Shown: one piece after another, positions 20,766 through 33,500 of the stretch
Layout of the letters: every line of letters starts with the position of its first letter
Numbering within the stretch: position 1 is the first letter of the stretch
DNA from: Volutella citrinella
Lineage: Eukaryota; Ascomycota; Sordariomycetes; Hypocreales; Nectriaceae
NCBI GenBank assembly: GCA_034401135.1
Contig: JAWZSP010000003.1
Span: 1,116,001-1,180,000 of the forward strand
Length of the DNA stretch: 64,000 bases
Direction: 5' to 3'
Notes under the pieces: model-generated
What the model saw: only the letters and a program-made list of their open reading frames with translations
Told to the model about the DNA's origin: nothing
Database searches by the model: none
Translations under genes and position numbers: made by a program

Positions 20766-22360
20766 ATGTCTGCTGCTACAGTCTTTGATACAGTGCTCTT
20801 CCGCAACACCTTTGGCACGGAAGAGATTCGCCAATGCTTTTCGGAGAAGGCCTATGTCGCCCATCTCATCGAGGCTGAGTGCGCACTCGCCCAGGCTGAA
20901 GAGGATGAAGGTGTTATCCCCCAGGGGACAGCTGCCATCATTCGTCAGCATAGTCATGTCGAGAAGATTGATTGGGATCTCCTAGCCTCGAGAGCTGAAA
21001 TCGTAGGCTACCCGATCCTGGGTCTTGTTGAGCAAATGTCTTCGTGGGTTCCGGACGAGCAGGGTGAGCGCCATGAATTTGCCTCTTTCTGTTGAGCCCT
21101 CCCTTTAGTTCCCCTGGCTAATGAGAGGACGCAGCCGGATACATCCATTGGGGAGCAACCACCCAGGACATCATGGATCTTGGCTCCGTCTTGCAGATCA
21201 AGAACGGCCTGGGCATTGTATCGGGCCTTCTGCACAAGACAGTCTCCGCCCTGGAGTCACTGAGCGCAACTTACCGAGACACGCCCATGGCGGGCCGAAC
21301 ACATCTGCAACACGCCCTGCCCATCACATTTGGCTACAAGTGTGGTGTCTGGCTGGCCGGACTCCGTCGCCACGTCGAGCGGCTGAAGCAGATTGAGGAG
21401 CGCTGTCTGCTCGTGCAGTTTGGCGGCGCCGCTGGCACGCTGGCCTCTCTCGGCAGCACAGACAAGGGGATCCGCGTCCGCAAGAGGCTGGCGACGATCT
21501 TGGGGCTTCGGGACCCCGTCATCACCTGGCACGTTGCCAGAGATGGCATCGCCGAGGTGGTCAACTACCTTGCGCTGATTGGCGGCAGTCTCGGCAAGAT
21601 TGCTCTCGATCTCATCATCATGTCATCCAACGAACTAAACGAGGTTAGTCAATGCTCTCTCCACAACTGCAATGACACGCTGCTAACCCTCCTAAAGGTC
21701 GCAGAGCCGTATGTGCCCCATCGCGGCGCTTCCTCCACCATGCCGCAGAAGCGCAACCCCATCTCCAGCGAGATCATCCTCGCCGAGTCCAAGATCCTAC
21801 GCGCTCAGGCGGGCCTCGTGCTGGACGCCATGGTCTCTGACTTTGAACGGGCTTCAGGGCCTTGGCATCTGGAATGGGCTGCCCTCCCAACCGCCTTCAT
21901 CTCTGCCGTTGGTGCCCTTCATCAAACTCACTTCGCCCTGTCCGGCCTCCAGGTCAATGAGGACGCCATGATGGAGAATCTCCAATCCACAAAGGGCCTC
22001 ATCGTTGCTGAGGCCGTCATGATGAAACTGGCAGAGCACGAGGGTCGCCAGGAGGCACATGAAATCATATACCGTGCTTGCGTTGATGCCCACGAGTCCA
22101 AGACCTCGCTGCAGGTTTCTCTAGAGAAGGTGCCCAAGGTTGTTGAGCATTTCAATTCGGCAGAGCTCGCGGCCTTGTGCGATCCTACAAAGTACATGGG
22201 ATGCTGTCAACTCATGGTGGACGAGCTACTTGCCGAGAAGACTGTGCATTCGAATGGTACGGGTGCTAATGGTATAAATGGGGTGAAGCATGTCAATGGT
22301 CACCACAAGGCCACCAACGGTGTGCTCAATGGCCGCTCTCAGGCCAATGGCGTTCATTAG
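20766..22360 (+). CDS. Fumarase-superfamily lyase (carboxymuconate cycloisomerase/adenylosuccinate lyase type), 489 aa
   Basis: Three exons: 20766-21063, 21135-21643 and 21698-22360, with introns of 71 and 54 nt. Superfamily signatures are GYIHWGATTQDIMD at about 101-114 (substrate-binding TTQD loop), HLQHALPITFG in the 150s, and SSTMPQKRNP at about 281-290 (the GSSxMPxKxN loop). Members eliminate or add across a C-N or C-C bond. The length and N-terminus (TVFDTVLFRNTFGTEEIR) fit the 3-carboxy-cis,cis-muconate lactonizing / adenylosuccinate lyase-like subgroup that fungi use in aromatic catabolism. The 54-nt second intron has no in-frame stop. The tail (about residues 450-489) is an unusual Asn/Gly/His-rich extension. 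It is divergent from the transporter. The precise reaction is not assigned. Confidence 0.9.
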
Positions 22361-22954
22361 TTGTCATTTTCAGGCCTTGCAATTCGGAGATAGAATTTGG
22401 CTTTTCATGTAAGGGTGTTTGTATATTTTGGTAGAACCAGCAACATCAAATGTAATAGACTACTGCCTGTATTGAAAACTGTGAGTTTCCAGCGTCCTTA
22501 TTAAGTGATCTTCATCCATTCTCGGGCCCTAGATATCATAACAATTCGATGGTATGGTAGACAGCGCTGTCAAGAGAAATTCACTGGCCAACCCTGGCTG
22601 GTGCTGCCTGCGCCATTAGCCACTCGGGCGACGACTCACAATATCACGTATTTGTTTCAGAACAGATTGGCCTAGATCTCAGGAAGAACAAAGATCAATT
22701 TTTACACAATGCATTTGCCAAAGTTTGAATGTAATTTTGCTCGAGGCCACTTGCAGTTGGCTTGGTCTTGCAGATCACGTCATCTGTGCATGTAATCACA
22801 ACAAGTGACTGGTCGGCGCTAGATCGGCCTCCTAGGGCGAGTCATAGTCACCCGCTCTCACTCAACACCAGCATGCAGTATCTCTGAGCAACTGGCAACA
22901 AGCCATAAACTCACCAACCAACTGTTCGGTCACTCCTCGATCCCGCTTTCTTCA
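22361..22954 (+). other. Spacer before the arylamine N-acetyltransferase
   Basis: About 590 bp holding the lyase 3' end and the promoter of the next gene. No coding frame or clear TATA box is seen. Confidence 0.4.
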
Positions 22955-23960
22955 ATGGCCTCTGCATATAGCCCAGAACAAGTCCAGCAATATTTCGCTC
23001 ACATTGGCCTCCCAGAATCATGGCGCCATCAACCCCCATCCCTCGGCCTCCTCCAAGCGCTCCATGTCCACACATTGTCGACTCTGCCGTACGAAAACCT
23101 CTCGCTGCACTATAACGCAAATCACCAGATTCAATTGGACCCGCAGCACCTATTCACCAAGATGGTTTCCGACAACCGGGGCCGGGGCGGCTTCTGTATG
23201 GAGATTGCGATTCTGTACAACCACATCCTGCGCGGCGCCGGGTTTGACGCCTACACGGCTGGAGTGAGGACCCGCGGGAGGCTTGAGGGCGTGCCCCGTG
23301 GCGACTACCCAGGCTGGTAAGTTCCAACATGGCTCTGCTTTCCGACGGCCCCTGACGCTTTCGCTCTCAAGGAACCACATTGTCAACATTGTGACATTTC
23401 CAGATGGCAGCAAATACCATGCCGACGTGGCCTTTGGGGGAGACGGCGCGCTCTTCCCGATGCCCCTGACAGATGGCCTAGTCCACCAGAATCTTGGGAC
23501 GCAGCAGATCCGGCTTCTCCGCGACTGGGTGCCCAACCAGGTCCACCGCTCCGAGGAGAGCAAGCTCTGGATCTACCAGTACCGGAACGGCGCAGACAGG
23601 GAGTGGAACTCATTCTATTCCTTCCCCGGCGTCGAGTTCATGGCCCTCGACTGGGGCGTGGTCAACCACTGGATTGGGACGCACCCGGACAGCCACCAGA
23701 GATTCAACGTGCTCACCATCAAGTTCCTGCGGAGGCCGAAGCAGGACGGGGCAGAAGAAATCTATGGGAAGCGCATGCTAGTCAACGGTCTCCTGAAGGA
23801 GAATCTCGGCGGGAGAACGCAAGTCATCGAGGAGTGCCGAACGGAGGAGGAGCGAATCGAGGCCTTGCAGAGGCATTTTTCGATAACTCTGTTGCCAGAG
23901 GAGCGAGAGGGTATTCGACAGCACGCATCGGAGCTTGATGAGTCCAAGTCTAGGCAATAA
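22955..23960 (+). CDS. Arylamine N-acetyltransferase (NAT), 316 aa
   Basis: Two exons, 22955-23316 and 23372-23960, with a 55-nt GT-AG intron splitting the tryptophan before the catalytic histidine. NAT landmarks are TLPYENLSLHY at about 43-53, RGRGGFCMEIAILYN with catalytic Cys81, NHIVNIV with His123, and HADVAFGG with Asp139, giving a complete Cys-His-Asp triad. The length fits fungal NATs (about 300-350 aa). NATs transfer acetyl, or in some Fusarium homologues malonyl, from CoA to arylamines; those homologues inactivate plant benzoxazolinone breakdown products. It is cytosolic. Position beside a lyase, a transporter and a Zn2Cys6 gene supports a role in handling an aromatic amine. The acyl donor is unknown. 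Confidence 0.93.
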
Positions 23961-24013
23961 ACCGCAACTACTTAGAGAAACCATCGTTATATATCATCGT
24001 TTTAATCATGCAG

Positions 24014-24517
24014 TCACACTTTAAAGAACTCCCACAGCGCGCCCGACTGCTTGTCCTCCACCAGACTGACGCCGTCTCGGCCCACATTCATCTTCCAGAG
24101 CGCCCTCTCATGCCTCATCAACAACTCAAACCCGCCCGAAGGGTGGTGGCGGGCACAAAAGTACTCCCACGGGTTGTGCTCATGTGCCCTCGCGACGAAG
24201 CGCTTCCGGTCGTTGTGGCCAATGTACGTGCCCGAGACGGTGTTGCGAAAGCCCAGCCACCCGTCCGACTCGACGCACTGCCAGTGGAAGCCGCCGGCCG
24301 GGGCGGAGCCGTCGCACAGCTGCAGCTCGCCATTGCGGAGCGTGATCGTCTTGCCGGTGCCGCGCTGGCGGATGATGAAGACGGGGCCGGCGTGGGGCAC
24401 AACGGCGGCCGGGAACTCGAAGACGGGGTCCTCCGTGGTCGAGTAGGTGGGTGTGTTGGCCCCGTTGACGGTGGTGGAGGAGACGGAGAAGTTGTCGCAG
24501 TCTAGATCCTTGCTCAT
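24014..24517 (-). CDS. Small orphan protein, possible beta-trefoil, 167 aa
   Basis: An intronless frame from the ATG at 24517. The first 35 residues are Ser/Thr/Asn-rich. From about residue 45 on, repeated short strands with regularly spaced aromatic and glycine residues (VFIIRQRGTGKTITLRNGEL, GGFHWQCVES, GWLGFRNTVSGTYIGHN, LWKMNVGRDGV, GALWEFFKV) resemble fascin- or ricin-like beta-trefoil proteins. There is no signal peptide and few cysteines. I recognise no named family; the fold is an inference from the strand pattern. It is tail-to-tail with the NAT gene, with stop codons 53 bp apart. Strong GC bias at third positions supports a real gene. Confidence 0.7.
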   Translation of the reverse strand: MSKDLDCDNFSVSSTTVNGANTPTYSTTEDPVFEFPAAVVPHAGPVFIIRQRGTGKTITLRNGELQLCDGSAPAGGFHWQCVESDGWLGFRNTVSGTYIGHNDRKRFVARAHEHNPWEYFCARHHPSGGFELLMRHERALWKMNVGRDGVSLVEDKQSGALWEFFKV

Positions 24518-27500
24518 TGCGACGGGCTGCGGGGAGGGCGGCTGCTCCTGCGGTATCTCCTGCGGTGTCTCGATGTGGGGGTGATTCTGGTCTTGGACAA
24601 GTGATGAATGCTCCTAGCCCATCCTCGGTGTACCCAGGTTTCAGCAGGCTGGGCGAGTGACGGCGGGTGATAAGAACCGTGTCATCATTCTATGGAGGTT
24701 GCCTAGATGGCAAACACGCGGCATCATCAATGGTGGTGATACCCCGCATCAATCACGTGGCTGACGACCAACGAGCCAAGTTGATCTGCGGGAGGCCCTC
24801 CTCGTCCGACTGAGAGCACAATATATTTCCACGATGCGATTCGGGCTTTGCAAAGTCGGATGCCCAAGACAAGAGCTGGATCAAGTGCGCGCGCATCATC
24901 TGTGCCCAGTTACCCTATGGCTTGTCCCCCATAGCGCCCTGTCCCAGTGACCCGCCCCGCGCCCCCGATCCCCCGGAGTGGAGGGGCCGCCCGGCAGCTT
25001 GCCGAATTCGTAGCGGATCGGCAGGCACCGCCAAATGCTTGAGCTGATCTCCCTTGCGAGGCCAACGACAGTCGATGCCACTTCGTAACGGTTTCTTGGC
25101 GGAAGGGGGAAGCCAGATGTGGTGTAACTTGTGTGTCATGGTCTGCTCAGCTCACACGCCGCCAGTGCAACTCTGATACGGGCCTTGTGAGGTCTAGAAC
25201 GGCACCCTTGGCGCTTCGACACGCCTAGCCAGAGGGCCTCGGCGCTGCAAGCCCCAGGGTTAATATCAAACCAGCAACAATTCAAATATTACTACTACGT
25301 ACTCCGTGTGAAAGTCGTCCTTTGAGTCCACTCCCCCCCCCTCCGGCCTCCCTCCCTCATAGCCACCCACGCCGTGCTGATGCCACCATGGCCGCTGCAC
25401 TGGACCTTATTCGTGGTGCAAGGGCATTGTCTGATGCCACCCTCCACGGGCTTAGTCCCCCCTCGCGTCCCCGTCCCCGGGTCTGGTTGTTTACAGGCCC
25501 CGTTGCCAGGCAGAGGCAAACCGGAGCGCCATGCAGATGCAGAGTTGACAAAACTCCCTCGTGAGAACCGTTTTGGGGTCACGCAGGCCGACAGGGATGC
25601 GCTACGCAGCACTGTTAGGGCAGACTCGACAGTCACATCGGGGTGTTTGCTCCAGGGTTGATACGGCGCCCTGCAGCCCAGAAGGACCCTTGATGTTACA
25701 TGGGGCCAAGCACTGCCAGAACAGCCCGTCCGTGTCACCCGCCACAGAAACAGTCAACACCCTCGTGATGCACACACAGCGTCCGGCAGCGGATTCGTGC
25801 GCCGGAAGGTCCGGACCGCCCAACTCGATGCCTACGTACGCCGTGTGATGCTGCCGGCGGTCACCGTCTCACGCCCAATGTGCAAGGTCGCACTCTCCGA
25901 GACTCCAGTGTCTCATCCCGACCTTCTGGACCGCCTCCATACGACGCCGCTGGTCCCCTGATGCTGCTGCCCTGCGTAGAGTGAGCCCCTTGAATACCAG
26001 ACTAACCACCAATGCTCGACACCGATGGACGTCTCGCGCCTCTCAAATCTCAATAGACGCACAGCCGTATGCGTCTGTGGGCCCCTCAGGCTTCAGCCCT
26101 TCTCCTCGAGAACCCCAGGCGACCCCCATAGCTGCAGAGGCTCTCCCTTGATCGCCTGTTTCTCAAAATAGCCCTGCCGGAGACCGTTGGCGATCCCGCC
26201 GCCGTAGCCGATGCGCTGTGGCTCCTCGCACCAGGCCAGAGACCCAGAAGAGGCCCATCTAGACCCGAGTCCAACGGCCGCCACCAAACGCTACCTCACC
26301 CCAGTATGTGAGGCTGCCCAGGCGACAACCTTGGAGCCCCGGCCGAGAGATGTCCGGGGCCAAGCCGAGCCAAAGTCAAGGGCTCCTCCGTCCGCACTCG
26401 TGGCGTGGCTTCTGCCGCGTGAGGGACGAGGCGCACAGTCGCCAGGGTCTCGAACCTTGGCATTGATACAGATTACCAAAGTAATCGCCAGAGCTGCGCA
26501 GGGCAAGGGTCTGATTTATTGAGTGTGAGCGCTGTATCCCTGGAAATGGATCCGTATTCCCGACTCGTTTCCAGCTGGCTGGGTAGCACTGAATGACCCC
26601 CAGCCGTACAAGGGACCTACTGTAACTCGTGAATTCCATCCAAGAAAGACTATCCATCATCGCGGGACCAGTCGATGTATCGCAAACCAGATAGGGAGGT
26701 CGAATAGACTCCAAAGTTTCTTTTCGCATCCTTTCCCATGTGGCCTACCCCCCGCGCGGACCTACGCCATGTTACAAAAGTCCGTCCGTCCCTGCGGCCG
26801 GGCAGGGCCACCACAAGGTTCCGTAGCTTCTGCTCACCCAGCACGGCGTCAAATAATTAGCGGACGGGGTGTGGCGGAATGCTTCCTGGCTACTGGCAAA
26901 TTGGGGGATTTTCAGGGTCCCTTTGGCCGTATACGAAGGTATACGACGACGGAGCTTCAGCAGTGGACACGTTTCGAGGCGCAGCTTCAATACGAATTGA
27001 CCAGGTGTAAACGAGCTTCTCGGTACGGACCAGAGCCCATACTCAAAGCCAACCTCCGTTCATGCCAAGCCGACACGTTTCTCGTACACATTGATAGATT
27101 GATTGCAGATTGACCACGATCCTAATGGTCAAGGCACAGCCAAAAGGATCGCAGCTGTGGGGGTTCGGTGCCAGCTCCAGAGTCCCAACTGCATCGTGCT
27201 GGATGCTGATGGGGTCCTCCTTCCTGAAGGATGACTTGCAGCATCGCACGTTTCGTCCGGAAAGTTGTTTATTGGGTTCATTGGGGATCACCACAGGGGG
27301 GGCGGCCTTTATTCTCGTTGAAACGTGCGCGTCCAGCCAAAAGCGCCCAGAAACGGCACCCATAAACGGAAAGGCTGATCCTTCGCTATCTTATTCAGGG
27401 CTTCCTCCAGCGCTTGGTCGATTCCCATCCCTTTCGCTCAGACAACCTGCGCGAATGCTTTGTGCGCGTGGCCCATGCTCCGTCTCAAATAATCATGGGC

Positions 27501-30500
27501 GAGGCCAGAGCTGCTGCTACTATTATTAAAGACCTTCTGGAACATCCATTAGCGCACTGGGGGCTCGCTCGCTTAATCTCTGACAATGAAGAAAGCCCAC
27601 CAGAGCTTTTCTCTCGCCAAGGTTGAACGCCTTCTTCCAATTTCCAAGACGCCGGCCCCCCCCCCCCTTGACGGCGTCTGAGAATCCAGTCAGAGCTAAC
27701 CCGCGGGTCGGGCTCCTTTTGGGGGCCCGCCTGACATCGGCGACTAAGCAAGGGCAAATGCTTCTGAAATCGGCCACGGTGCTTTCTAATCATCCTCAAA
27801 CACGGACTATCTCATCTAGTCAGGGCAAGCCGTCGTAGTGCCAGCTGTTTTGTCAGCCTTGCCAGAGGGGAGTGGGCGAATGGTGGAAATAGTTGAAAAG
27901 GGTCAAGCTCTGGGCGGAAAAAATGCATCGAGGTAATTAATTACCATCGGCAGCCTCCCTTCGGGTCTAGACTGGTCGGTTGTGCACTTATTTGCGGGTT
28001 GCGCAAGAGTCACAGCTTCGCGAGTCACAGAGTTTGGCCCAGCGAGCCCGAGTCCATCACAAGATGGCGCCGTTTCGCTTGGTGTACCGAGCAAGCCGGC
28101 CGTGGTTGGCCAGAATGGTTTCTGCCTTGAGGCGCAGAGTCCCACAAAGTGCCAAGAGCCCAAGGTCGGCGTGGTCGGGTCTAGACCTCGAGAGTTTGAA
28201 TGTCGGGCCTTTTTGCCTACAAACGCTACGTAAGCAACTGGCTTGGTCGCACGGTAGCCCTTTGAGGCATGGCCTGATGAAGCCAGCCCATTGCTTTGGT
28301 GTCAAATGTCAATTGCATCAGGCATTTGTCAACCGCCATTCACGTGCTTTGCAGTTTTGCGACACCAGGGCGGCGAAACGGAGCGCGAACCACAGTATTA
28401 TCACCACCTCAATACAGCGATATTGGGTGGGGTCTTCTTAGGGCGGAGGCATCTTGGGCCGTGGTCTGGTTCTGCACCGGAATGGACTCTCTCAGATACG
28501 GACTGTGCCTCGGCTGAGATGTGCAAATTGGCTTTTTGCATGAAACAGTCTCGCTCTTAGGTGCAGTAGTAGTCGCAGCGGTGGAGGGCAGTGTTGAGTG
28601 GGCACCGCCATCACGGCTCAATCGGAGCTGTGTGTTATTGAGTTGCGACAATCGTCTTCTGGGCGTGGAATCTTAGACAACGGTGAGCATCTCGATCATC
28701 AACTCGCCATTTGCCTCTCGCGCCCCCACGAGGAGATTTGTCCGTGTCGCGTGTCGCCGGACCACAAGGGCCGAGACACTAACAAAAGGGAGGTTTTTTC
28801 GATGAGTCTTGCAATTCATGATCACTAGCGAACCGAGCTGCTCAAGCGCCCTTTTGCCTAGCTTGAGAGGGGGGGTTGCAGAGCTGGTTCCGCGCCATGC
28901 TTGCATGGTCATCAGTATAATACGGTGGACCAGGCAGAGACAATCGCCGATGCATCGACCGACGAGGTGCGACGCCGATGCGCGCGCACCCCAATCTAGG
29001 CGGGCAACGAGACGAAGATCAAACATGCCAGGCGTATCCGTCACGGGCGCCGTCGACCTCTAGCCTGTCGCGGGTGTTCCGACTCCCGAGGCCCATATTT
29101 GGCTTCTTGGATATAGTGGTTTTTCTCCACAACTCATCCTCGCCATCGGTACCGAGATTTGCAAAGACTACGGGGAGGGAGTCACGATTGCAACTTGTGC
29201 TAACCGACCGCATCGATGATTACCTGTCTCGTCAGGATGAAAGGGGGCACCAGCCGACAAACAGGCGGTGATCTGCGGTGATCATCAGAGCGCGAGCCAC
29301 AGGGTCTTGAGCCTAAATGGGGCGACGCAGTGCCCTAAGGGACCTGGATGGTCTCGCACGTGGATGTGAGTGCGGAGAGGGCTTCGTAGACGTCAATAGG
29401 ATTCCTGGGCGGGGAAGCGATGTGCACTCCATCGCTCACTGCTAACGCTAAGAGTCGCTCAGAGTGCGTGGTAGTGATATCGAATTGCATCATATTGTCG
29501 CGGAGCAGGGTCGGCGGCATCGACTTCCGGGCAGCCCAGCAGGCGGCCGGGGAGTTGGCGGGGAGAATGGATGACGACGTTTTGGCACGACACAACGCGG
29601 CACGAGATCAGGACGTGGTCTACTAAGTTGTCAAACGTCGTAATCCCTGGCTTTGGGTGTGCTGGCTGGCATGACAAACCTGCCTCAAGTGCCCGGCTGA
29701 AGAGCTCCCATTGGACGACGGCCTGAAGCAGGAAATCGATCGAAAGTTGGAATCGGCTTCAGACATGGGTAAGTGGTTGAAGCTAGGCATCGACGGTGTC
29801 ATGGAGGAAACCGGCTTTGTGCCGGTTCTGCGGAAGCTCGCCGTTGGGGCCCAAGGCGGATGATGCATCGTGCGATCGGGCGAGAAAGAATAGGATCCGA
29901 TGCTGTCTTGGAATGCCATTGCAGGCCCGGGAGAGAGGAAAAAAACTTCTCTTCTGCAGAAGTGGTGTGTCAAGTGGATTGCGTCGGCTCCATTCATGAA
30001 TCGAGCTGCGTATAGCTTCATCACGATGGTGCCCTAAAGCGGAGCCCCTCCAGTGGTGTTTCAACACGGAGGGGGCGCATGGAGGATTACTCCGAATTCC
30101 CATCCCAGAGAATCAGGATGTGGATGTGCCATCCATGGCTCATCCGTTAGTTACGGGGGCTATGCTCCGTAACAGACAGAGTGCGCATTCGGCTGACGGT
30201 TAGGGAAGTGGCGAATTGGGTCGCGGTAAAATTAGCTGGTTCATCTAGGAGTCGCCGATGGAACTAGCCCCGTTTGGGAGCACCGCCTCGAATCTCAAAC
30301 AGCCGAACTGGCGACCAGGGAGGGGGATCACCTCTGTGGCAGGCGGGCTCAGGGCAAGGGCAAATTCATGAGGCCTGCCCCTATCTCTCTGTTGGGGCCA
30401 GCAGAAATCCAGCCCGTACAGGTAATAAGAGCGGTAAGTCGAAGCCAGGTAGAGTTTTTCGTGAATGGATCCGCTCAGGCCCAGCCTTGCGAGCTCAGGC

Positions 30501-33500
30501 TGCATCAAAGAAGGTTGAGCTAGGTACGTACCCCTGGTCTCTGACACTCTGACAGCCAGCTGCACTCCAACGTAGCGTTCCGTAAGGCCACCGCCAGTGT
30601 GTGTCATCCAGGAGCTATGCACATATCGGGGCGCACTGGATTTCGGCGACCGGATGTGGACGTGGGGGCCGTGGGCGTATCAACAGCCCAACTATCTGAG
30701 CTTTGCAACCTCGCCCTGCACGCCAACGGGACAAGGCAAGCAAGGCGGGCAAGGCAAGGCAAGAAGGCATCGAAGGCATCAATCAACGACATCCAGAAAT
30801 CCTACACTGCTATTATGAGCGGCGACAGACAGATGGCTGCTGTGGTCGGCGAACTAACTGCGAACGGATCAGCAACAAGGATCGGGCTTACTCCTTGTGC
30901 TAATAAGACTTTCAATTTGTCCACGACAAGATTAGAAATGACCCAGACTTGTCCATGTTACTGCTGTGCTGTAGCTCCGAAAAATAATTAATAGCAGTTT
31001 CTTAGTTCTTACACGCGAGCAAACCCGCAACAAGGCACAAGGGGGGCAGGGCAGGGCAGGGCACAATGCCAAAATATCGTAGGCATGACGAGACTCCATC
31101 GCGCCCGTTTCGCATTGATGGCTTCGTCCCGAGGCGACGGGTAGCAACCTGCACTCCAGAGTTGGTCAGGCCTCGTCGTGCCCCGACAACAAGCCCAACG
31201 CCTGGGTACGCGTGCCGGGGCATCCCTGGGGACGCAATCGGCCGTGGGGCTCTCGTTGGTAATCATTCATCCACGGTGCGGCTTACACCTTCAAACAAGC
31301 CCATCGTAAGCTCGTCTCCTCGTGTGTGTCTGGTTTCTATTGTGGGACAAGGAATGGGCCCTCAGCCTCGAGAAGCGGGTACGGATAATGGCGACCAAAA
31401 TAAACCGAATAATTGTCCCCCCCCCTGTCCTGACCCTCAAAAACAGTAAATAGAAACGTTTCGCAGGAGAGGACACGAGAGCCGCACGGCCAACACAAAC
31501 AAAATGTCGGGATGGTCAAAGGAAGGCAGTGGTGAAACTTGGGACCCCGAGGCTCACGGTCCCCGCTCGCAGTCGTGTTCCGCGGGCATTCGACCCGAGT
31601 CCGAGACTCCGACACCGACATTGCTGCGGTCGCCGGGCTGCGTAATTAGACGCTCAACGTTGTTGGGGTTTTGGTGATTGTGAATCCCGCAACGGCCGAA
31701 TAGGAACCCCGGGCTCGCCAGCCGCCAAGCACCGACCCCGTGCTCTCATCAGCAGACAGCGAACCCAAGGGCGCCCGTTCACCGGGGATTTGTAAATGGA
31801 AGCGTTCTGGCCGCCCCTGGCCCAGCCCGCTGCGACCCTGTAACTTTGAACCCCATTCACAGCCCTGCCCGGGGAGTGGAGGGGTGAAGCGAGCGGGCAT
31901 CACCGGGACGTGGATGCTTCGGTGTTCTATCTGTCACTTTGCCTTTTTGTCCTCCCGGGATGGAAGGGGGGCACGCGCGGACCTCGTTTGACTCATTCAC
32001 ATTGATTGCCCTGTCCAACAACAGAAGCCACGCAAGCAGTAGGGCCGCGAGAGCCAGCCACCGTCGTGCAACGTGAGGAGCATACATTGAGGCGGCTGCC
32101 TTGGGCCGAGATACAAGGGGGCGTGGTCGGCGCAATTCAGCGAGGCGGCGCCAGCGGCAGCGGACAACGGAGCAAAATGCAGAGTCGGTTTCGTGAGTGA
32201 TGCATCGCCAGACTATCTTTCATCGCCCTGGCCGACGCCCGGCGCAGGGCACGGCAACTCGGCGGGTAGTCGTCGCAATGCTACGGCTGCCACGGCAGGG
32301 TGGCATGAGGCTGTGGGCGCGAGCAAGGCGCCAAAATGCTGCTGGAGTGAGGCGCCAGAGCGTTAACGAAGCCGAGGCGGCCGGGGCTACGACGCGCAGC
32401 ATTCGCAATGCCCACGTCGGCCTCGCGTTCTGTGTGAGCCGTTTCCCCCGATGCACCCGGACCCCGTGCCTGTCCGCCCACGGGACCGACTGGTGCCGAC
32501 CCTGGTGATGGTAATACTACGATACTGTGTAATAGTAGTACATTCATCAATTACAGAGTCCTGCTCGTCGCAACACACAACCACAGTGAGCGTGGTGCTG
32601 AGTGAGCTGCCCAACTGGCGGAAGGTCCAAGGTGACAGAAGTCGCTAACATCACGGTGGGGTGGGGTGTTCACGCCTCGCTATACCGTTGTATTGCATAC
32701 GCTGTTGGCTGAGGTGGAATACGGAACTACTAGACGGAGTACGGGCACTGAAACGGAGTCGTGGGCGCAGTGTCTGACGTTGCACCGAGTTTCGAGCCCA
32801 ACCTCGCACTCTGGACCTGGTCAATTGGCTAGATTTTCCTTGGCATTGGCGCTCGCTTTCGCATGCACGCCCCCCTGGTCGTCCACCCCCCCAGAACCCC
32901 AAAACCCAAGACTCATCAGACTCAGACACCAGACAAAGGGCCCAAGCCACGGCGCATACGTGAGGAAGAAGGCCACCACCCCCGTCTGGCTGAGCACCCC
33001 CCTCCTCGCTCCTCCTCTGGACCGGGCTCGGGGTTCTCTGTCCGGGCCTCTGGCGCTCTTGCGGATTGTGGGAGAGAGCCGGTAGCTTCGGGGGGGAAGG
33101 GCTTGCACCTTGTTACAGTACCTTACGGTGCGTCAGATAGACTGCCTATGCAAACCGAATCACCTCATCTCTGCTGCTGCATTGTGAGAGGTCTGGCACG
33201 GGCGCTGTGCATGAATTATTGTCCGCCAGGAATCGGTCACTTGGCATCAGTCAGCGCTGCCTGGCTTCCTCTGCGTGAAAGAGGGAGTGGAGGGTGTGGG
33301 CGTCAGCGAGTGCAACCTGCCCAGAACAGAACGCCCCCGCTGGGCAAAAAGAGCAAACCCAGGCGCTAATGCTTCGCTCTCGCTGTGGACGCGGACGGTG
33401 TGGACGGGCTGGGCTGGCGGCGCTCGCACTTTGCCGATCACTGCTCCACGCCGTGCTTGCCGTCCAGACAGTTCCGTGGCTCATCACCGATCTGTCTCGA

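Noticed and set aside
26431..26470. tRNA-like B box (GGTTCGAGACC on the minus strand)
   Set aside because: No matching A box, no cloverleaf stems and a poor T stem.
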